DNA from: Zingiber officinale
Lineage: Eukaryota > Streptophyta > Magnoliopsida > Zingiberales > Zingiberaceae
Direction: 5' to 3'
Length of the DNA: 64,000 bases
NCBI RefSeq assembly: GCF_018446385.1
Contig: NC_055986.1
Location: 27,897,593-27,961,592 of the forward strand
Made by a program: the position numbers and the translations under genes. Shown here piece by piece: positions 59,314 through 64,000 of this stretch. The notes beneath the pieces were generated by a model. The model searched no databases. It was given only the letters and a program-made list of their open reading frames with translations, and was not told the origin of the DNA. Numbering within the stretch: the first letter of the stretch is position 1; each line of letters starts with the position of its first letter.

Positions 59314-60420
59314 TCTGTGGTTGGGCGTTCAATTTTCTTGTATTGGTCATCCTGTCCCTATTACATGCACATATATAATTCGGTTAAATCAATTTATTCG
59401 ATCTGAATCGAATTTACAAGTTCAGTTATTTTGAAAATTTAATTTTTTATTTCTAAAAAATGTTGATTAATTTAATTAAATCGGTTCATTTTTTATTTTA
59501 TTAATTCAAATTAAGTTAAATCGATTAAACAAAAGAAACGATTGATATGTTATTAACGGTCAAATGCTATAACAGTCAACTGCTAACTATACTGTTAAAT
59601 TTAAAAACTGAATAGAATACTCGATTGTTGGACTTCACTGTTCCTCATCAATCGATTGTTGGAACTTGGACAATAGCAATCGACTACTTAACTCATCACC
59701 AATCAATTGTTAAAAAATATCATATTTTATAGTTATTTTGATTTTTAATATTTTATTTATTCAGTTTGTTTAATTTTTAATTATTATTAGTTTGATTTAC
59801 TTTATTTTTATTGAAAAATGTTATTAATTCAGTTAGTTTGAAAAAAAATTAATTTAATCTATTTCAATTTATTGAATTTGGCCTAGTCAGTTTTGCACAG
59901 ATTGCTTACCTACACAGACTCGACTCCTGAGATAGTTGAATTATTTTAATTATGAATTTTTAACTTAATATATCAAATTTGCATTTTGATTTGATCTAAA
60001 AATGGATGGAACATTAATAATACAAAACGAAATATCGTAAGGCTATTTTTTTTTGTTAAAAAAATCTTTTAGCATCCTTAATTATTTCACATCATTCCCT
60101 ATTCAAGGCACAAATGCCACGGTGAAGCACTCTTTTAGCTCGACAAAGTTTAATTTTGAGGATGAAAATTTAAACGGAGGACCATGGCGATATATTTGTC
60201 CTTTCTAAACCAAAATAGTCTTCCCAATTTCCATCCTTCGGCCAAAAGCTTCTGATCTAAATTTTGACCATGCTAAAATTCTAACGATCACTCTACAAAA
60301 GCTTCCCTTTTATCATCGTTCATTCCTCACACTCCTCCTCCTCCAACTGCATCGACATCATCGTAATCCATCTAACAAGAATACATTTGAGTAAAGGGAA
60401 AAAAAGGAGGAGGAATTGTC
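59314..60420. other. Upstream region of the phytocyanin-like gene
   Basis: AT-rich intergenic DNA. Positions 59610-59720 hold three diverged copies of a CAATCGATTGTTGGA-type motif. The last 150 bp before the ATG are CT-rich and probably 5' UTR. No other gene is seen. Confidence 0.45.
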
Positions 60421-61391
60421 ATGGCAAAGACGTTGACCTACACCATCTCACTACTCTTGGCGACTTTGCTATGTCTATTGACAACCTCGCAAGCCCATAT
60501 AAAGATTCACATCGTCGGAGGAAGCTATGGTTGGAAGATTCCTCCGACCACCACCTTTTATCAAGATTGGGCAAAGAATCAAACCTTCCTCGTGGGCGAT
60601 AAACTAAGTGAGATCTAAAAATTTAATGTTGTCATCATCATTGTCATTGATTTCAGGAGCAAGTGGCAAATCCAATCAGCGGCTTCAATTGGCAAAATCC
60701 AATTGGCAGCAGCACTTGATTGCCTATTGGAATTTATTACTTGAATTTGGTCATTTTGATCTTGATTGGAATTTGTTCCTTGGAATTGTGCCGATCGGAT
60801 TTTGCCCATTTGCATATGACTGAAATTTGATACTGTTATTCTAATCGTCTTCTTCTTTTATTCTCCATCTTAGGCTCAGCTTACTCTCCTGTGGACTCGC
60901 TCCGATTGTCTATCCAACAACTTCAATCAACATCACCTTCATCTCACCGGTGGCTCATCTTCCGAGGGTCTTAGAGACTCTTGAAGAATCAGCCATTAGT
61001 GAATTGTAGGTAAGGTTGATTGGAGTTTTTGGAGAGCCAATGAGAGGGACTTTGCAGGAGAGTAAGCTAAACCTGAATGACGGCGGTGGCCCGGCTCATC
61101 CCCACATCACTCGTCATCGTCAAAATTGTCTTGGTCCTGAGTATTTAAAAGTCTAACATGATTTCAATCTTCACAGTGTTTCTATACACGAGCGGGTTGC
61201 AGAATGTAGTTGTGGGATCCACAGAGGATGACTTTGCCACGTGTCAACAGAAGAACGTGGTGGACATCCTCTACCAGGGCCCATCCATAACAGAGTTGAC
61301 CGAGGCCGGCACTCACTACTACTATTGCAGCGTGGGGCTTCACTGCGAGGGCGGTCAAAAGCTAAAGATCAACGTCAACGCCTCTGCTTAA
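60421..61391 (+). CDS. Short phytocyanin-like (early nodulin-like / blue copper family) protein, 133 aa, two exons
   Basis: Exon 1 is 60421-60607 and exon 2 is 61177-61391, with a 569-bp intron (GTGAG...TTCACAG) at phase 1. Residues 1-25 are a signal peptide (LLLATLLCLLTTSQA), so the product enters the secretory pathway. The plastocyanin-like domain follows: GGSYGWKIPP, YQDWAKNQTFLVGDKL, FLYTSGLQNVVVGS, DFATCQQKN, and YYYCSVGLHCEGGQKLKINV. The Cys, second His and axial Gln of the copper site are visible, as are the two disulphide-type Cys. The first His ligand (usually HNV) is Gln. Copper binding is therefore doubtful, as in early nodulin-like proteins. There is no Pro-rich tail or GPI signal. 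The intron 1-type position is the normal one for this family. Confidence 0.88.
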
Positions 61392-62873
61392 GTCAATAAC
61401 CAAAGTCAAACAACAGAATACTCGGTGGCAGGTTGCTTGTTTTGTGAGCGTGTCGATATACCACGTGTGGCTGCTTGTTTTGCAATACTGTACCGTACGA
61501 ATGATTATATTTTAATTTCGGGTTGACGATTTATTAATTTTTCATTTGTTTGGTGGAAATAAAGTCACTGATTGAGTTATATCTATCAAGCATCACTTCT
61601 ACTATGAAAGAGTATCACTTCTATCAAGCATCACTTCTAATAAATAAATGAAAGAGGAGACAATTTTTTTAAAGTCATTGAAGCTAAATGCACACACTTT
61701 CTTGATAGTGAGCATATTTTTGAGATTCATTACCACATAGAACTTCTACTATGAAAGAGGAGACAATGTTAGGAAGGAGAAATTGCCCGGCTCCGAGCAA
61801 ACACACATCTATTGGAAACTTGGAACAAAGGTCTTGTGGACTTCTCCCAGCTAAGAAACAGATCCAATTAATATGAGATACTATGATATGCAATTCCATT
61901 CATAGCAAACACTAATTTGTTCCATAGCTTTATCAAAGTATGGTGAGTATCGATGTTGGGTTGAATTTGCATTTAGATAACTTCTAATAAACCAAAGATC
62001 CGATATGCATGGAGTATGCAATCAAATTTAAGTAGTCGATAACTGTTGTAACTATAAATTATTCAAATGTTTTACAAGGAAACCAAGGGACTGTACATTT
62101 TTTTCCATGCCTGCATTGGTGTAGAATCCCCTTCTTGGTATTGTATGCATTGGGTTGGTGCTCATCCTGGATGACAGCACAAACACTCTGCAAGTAAAGG
62201 AACTAACTAAACGTTTGAGAACAATCAGCAGTTCAAAATGTTCTCAAATGGTGAAATCAAAAAACAACAAAAGAGGATCTTTTTTTCTTTCACTAGTTCA
62301 GATGAATGGAAGGCAGGAAGCCTACTGGTTATGTTTGTGATATATAACTATAGTCCAAAGACACATCAAAGAAAGGGCTATCTGAACACTAAGTCGAAAT
62401 CAACAAATATAAACAAGTTACGATCAGAAAACAAACAAAAGTTCAGTCTTGGTAAACATCTACGTTGATGATTCATTAGCTTTAAACGAACACGAAAAAG
62501 TTCGTACGGCAAGAAACAATGGCTATTGATGGTCAGATTAACTTCAGAGCAATTGTCCGCTGCCCGATCCATCAAAGCTCAGGGATTTTAGAAGAGCCCA
62601 CGCCAAATCAAGAGCAGTAAGAACAAAAGAAGAAATAGCGGAGGGATGGACTCGACCTGTGTAGAAATATGAATTCTCGGAGAGCGAATCTGAGGCTGAA
62701 GAATTGATGGCCCAAGCCATTGTGGGTGTCGCAGTGCTTTCTGAGACAATCGCTGTGGTTTTATGGGTAGCATCTCCCTGAACGGGCTCTTGACCTAGCG
62801 ATGTGAAGTGAGGAAGCAGAGAACAGAGAGAAGGAAACGACTGGGCAAGGAAAGAAAGAACATAATATTAATT
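61392..62873. other. Intergenic, nothing certain
   Basis: Contains the phytocyanin-like gene's 3' flank. A short repeated ACTTCTATCAAGCATCACTTC occurs near 61590-61640. Small ORFs on both strands (61684-61899, 62155-62468, 62588-62773) have no recognisable domain. Confidence 0.45.
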
Positions 62874-62893
62874 CCATACGAATCTCTAACGTA

Positions 62894-62966
62894 GGGGATG
62901 TAGCTCAGATGGTAGAGCGCTCGCTTAGCATGCGAGAGGTACGGGGATCGATACTCCGCATCTCCA
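62894..62966 (+). tRNA. tRNA-Ala(AGC): tRNA-Ala (anticodon AGC)
   Basis: 73 nt. The acceptor stem is GGGGATG/CATCTCC and the D arm contains TAGCTCAGATGG. The anticodon stem CTCGC/GCGAG encloses TTAGCAT with anticodon AGC. The T arm CGGGG/CTCCG has one G-U pair, and the discriminator is A. No intron. An A box, a near-consensus B box and a T6 terminator at about 62973 fit pol III transcription. Confidence 0.95.
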
Positions 62967-63066
62967 TCCGTGTTTTTTAAAAAAATTTTACGTCCCCCTG
63001 TGAATAAAATGTGGTTGCTCACAGAGGATCTGTTTAAAATGTATTTCCAGACGAACTTTTAACAAA

Positions 63067-63139
63067 GGGGATGCAGCTCAGACGGTACAACGTTCGCTTA
63101 GCATAAGAGAGGTAGAGAGCTCGATATCCTGCATCTCCA
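63067..63139 (+). pseudogene. Decayed tRNA-Ala copy
   Basis: Same length and same acceptor ends as the gene at 62894. The D arm reads CAGACGGTACAACG, the anticodon stem TTCGC faces AAGAG, and the T arm is broken (GAGAGCTCGATATCCTG). The AGC anticodon is kept, but the cloverleaf no longer pairs. The T-run behind it is preserved. Confidence 0.85.
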
Positions 63140-63211
63140 TCCATATATGGCTGTTTTTTCAAAATTTTTTAGGTTCCCCTGTGAATAAAATGTAGTTGCT
63201 CACAGAGGGCC

Positions 63212-63411
63212 AACTTTGAAGGAATCAATAAAGTTGATAATTGTACTTTACCAGTGCTATTTATTTGATAAAAATAAAATAAAACAAAAAAAATTAAACC
63301 ATCATGAAATTCGAATATATTTTTAACATCGTAACAAACAAATCATTCAATTAAATATCAAACACGTAGCTCCTTGTTCACAATCAGATTGGGACATTTG
63401 CAGATCAGTCG
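63212..63411. other. Short spacer, nothing seen
   Basis: AT-rich sequence between the tRNA duplication and the 3' end of the next minus-strand gene. It may include that gene's 3' UTR. Confidence 0.4.
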
Positions 63412-64000
63412 TCAAGAAGATTGCATGGTTATCTCAAATATGACTCCTTCGAGGTTTGCGATAACCGATCTAGTACCTTGCACTTCACTGATCTGCATTC
63501 CATGCTTGAGAGCTTCATCGACAATCATCGCGTCCATACTGTTTAAAGGAGATGTGGAAGATACTTTCAGTTAGCATTTTGCTTGGGCATAGCCCATTGA
63601 GTGCTGATACTAAAAATATGGATCAGAACGTAAACTAGAAAAATATGATTTCCATCAATTAGTTTCAGCCATTGTATTAGAATATAATAAAATGCAACAG
63701 CTCTAAGTCTACACGATTGTGATGGGATAATATTGGAATGGCGAGGTTTAGAGCCAAGCTCATTTGAAAGAAGCTCTAGTATGGCCATATCAATGAAAAA
63801 ACAGAATGAATGAAAGACTAAACCACCGAATTGAATTGCCTTCGTTTGATACATAATTTTGCTATTTACAAACTTCATCAAATCGGGTAACTACCTGAAC
63901 TGCATCTCTGCTGGGATATTTGAATCTCCAAAGGAACAAAATAACATTAAAAGTTCAGCTACTTTACCACTTGTTCCTAGCATATTCTGTTTACTAATAG
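63412..64000 (-). CDS. Last two exons of an unidentified minus-strand gene (partial)
   Basis: The penultimate exon runs from beyond the window to 63895 (ISKQNMLGTSGKVAELLMLF, then CSFGDSNIPAEMQ). The last exon is 63538-63412 (MDAMIVDEALKHGMQISEVQ, then GTRSVIANLEGVIFEITMQSS and TGA). The intron 63539-63894 has GT (GTAGTTAC) and AG (TTTAAACAG). The splice joins AG to T to give a Ser codon, keeping frame across both exons. I do not recognise the family. The residues look like a compact globular C-terminus with no low complexity. The call rests on two adjoining open stretches with matching splice signals and phase, not on homology. Confidence 0.5.

Larger units (their letters stand above)
62874..63211. 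repeat. Tandem duplication, about 170 bp x 2, carrying tRNA-Ala
   Basis: Copy 1 is 62874-63046 and copy 2 is 63047-63211. Both have the CGAAnnTnTAAC upstream sequence, the tRNA, a T-run and a GTGAATAAAATGTGGTTGCT-type tail ending CTCACAGAGG. The duplication therefore includes flanking DNA and is not a tRNA-only insertion. Confidence 0.88.

Overview
This is nuclear DNA of a flowering plant. Monocot is likely, because one intronless gene is very GC-rich inside AT-rich DNA. The LTR families with GATCGGTC palindromes make me think of Zingiberales (ginger relatives), but that is a low-confidence guess. The first 46 kb is almost entirely transposable elements. The last 17 kb holds five host loci: a MIZ1-like (DUF617) gene (46980-47741, -), a 12-exon plastid-type pyruvate kinase gene (50934-55395, +), a short phytocyanin-like gene (60421-61391, +), a tRNA-Ala(AGC) gene (62894-62966) with a decayed tandem copy, and the last two exons of an unidentified minus-strand gene (63412-64000).

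Repeat layout. Position 4-2127 is a hAT transposase pseudogene with three in-frame stops. A Ty3/Gypsy LTR (G1, 3267-5410) follows. A Copia-type gag-only element A (5953-9820) has lost its 3' half and is fused to a minus-strand Copia fragment C (9821-35500). The LTR of C is split by a nest of insertions, each with a target-site duplication (TSD). Copia element D (10628-31837, TSD GTTTT) sits in C. A solo Gypsy LTR G2 (16889-28943, TSD TATTT) sits in the reverse transcriptase/RNase H region of D. A two-LTR Copia element E (18681-28499, -, TSD GTTCT) sits in G2. A solo LTR F (32749-35120) is a second insertion into C's LTR. A 287-bp MITE-like insertion (TSD TTA) lies in D's 5' LTR only, and D's 3' LTR keeps the empty site.

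A second gag-only element B (38476-45308, TSD ATCAT) is complete from LTR to LTR. It lies inside a probable Gypsy-like LTR G3 (36904-46374). A and B carry a gag with CCHC knuckles and no protease, integrase, reverse transcriptase or RNase H. They fit the class of non-autonomous terminal-repeat elements with only a gag gene.

The strongest unexplained signal is structural. Almost every LTR family here carries its own cluster of short, often perfect palindromes (arms about 5-16 bp, loops 2-4 bp). The palindromes differ in sequence between families. In A, B, C and D they lie upstream of the likely TATA box. Families D, E and F also share a TGTACA-type palindrome 35-36 bp from the LTR terminus. 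Two Gypsy LTRs carry an antisense tRNA-like block near their 5' ends.
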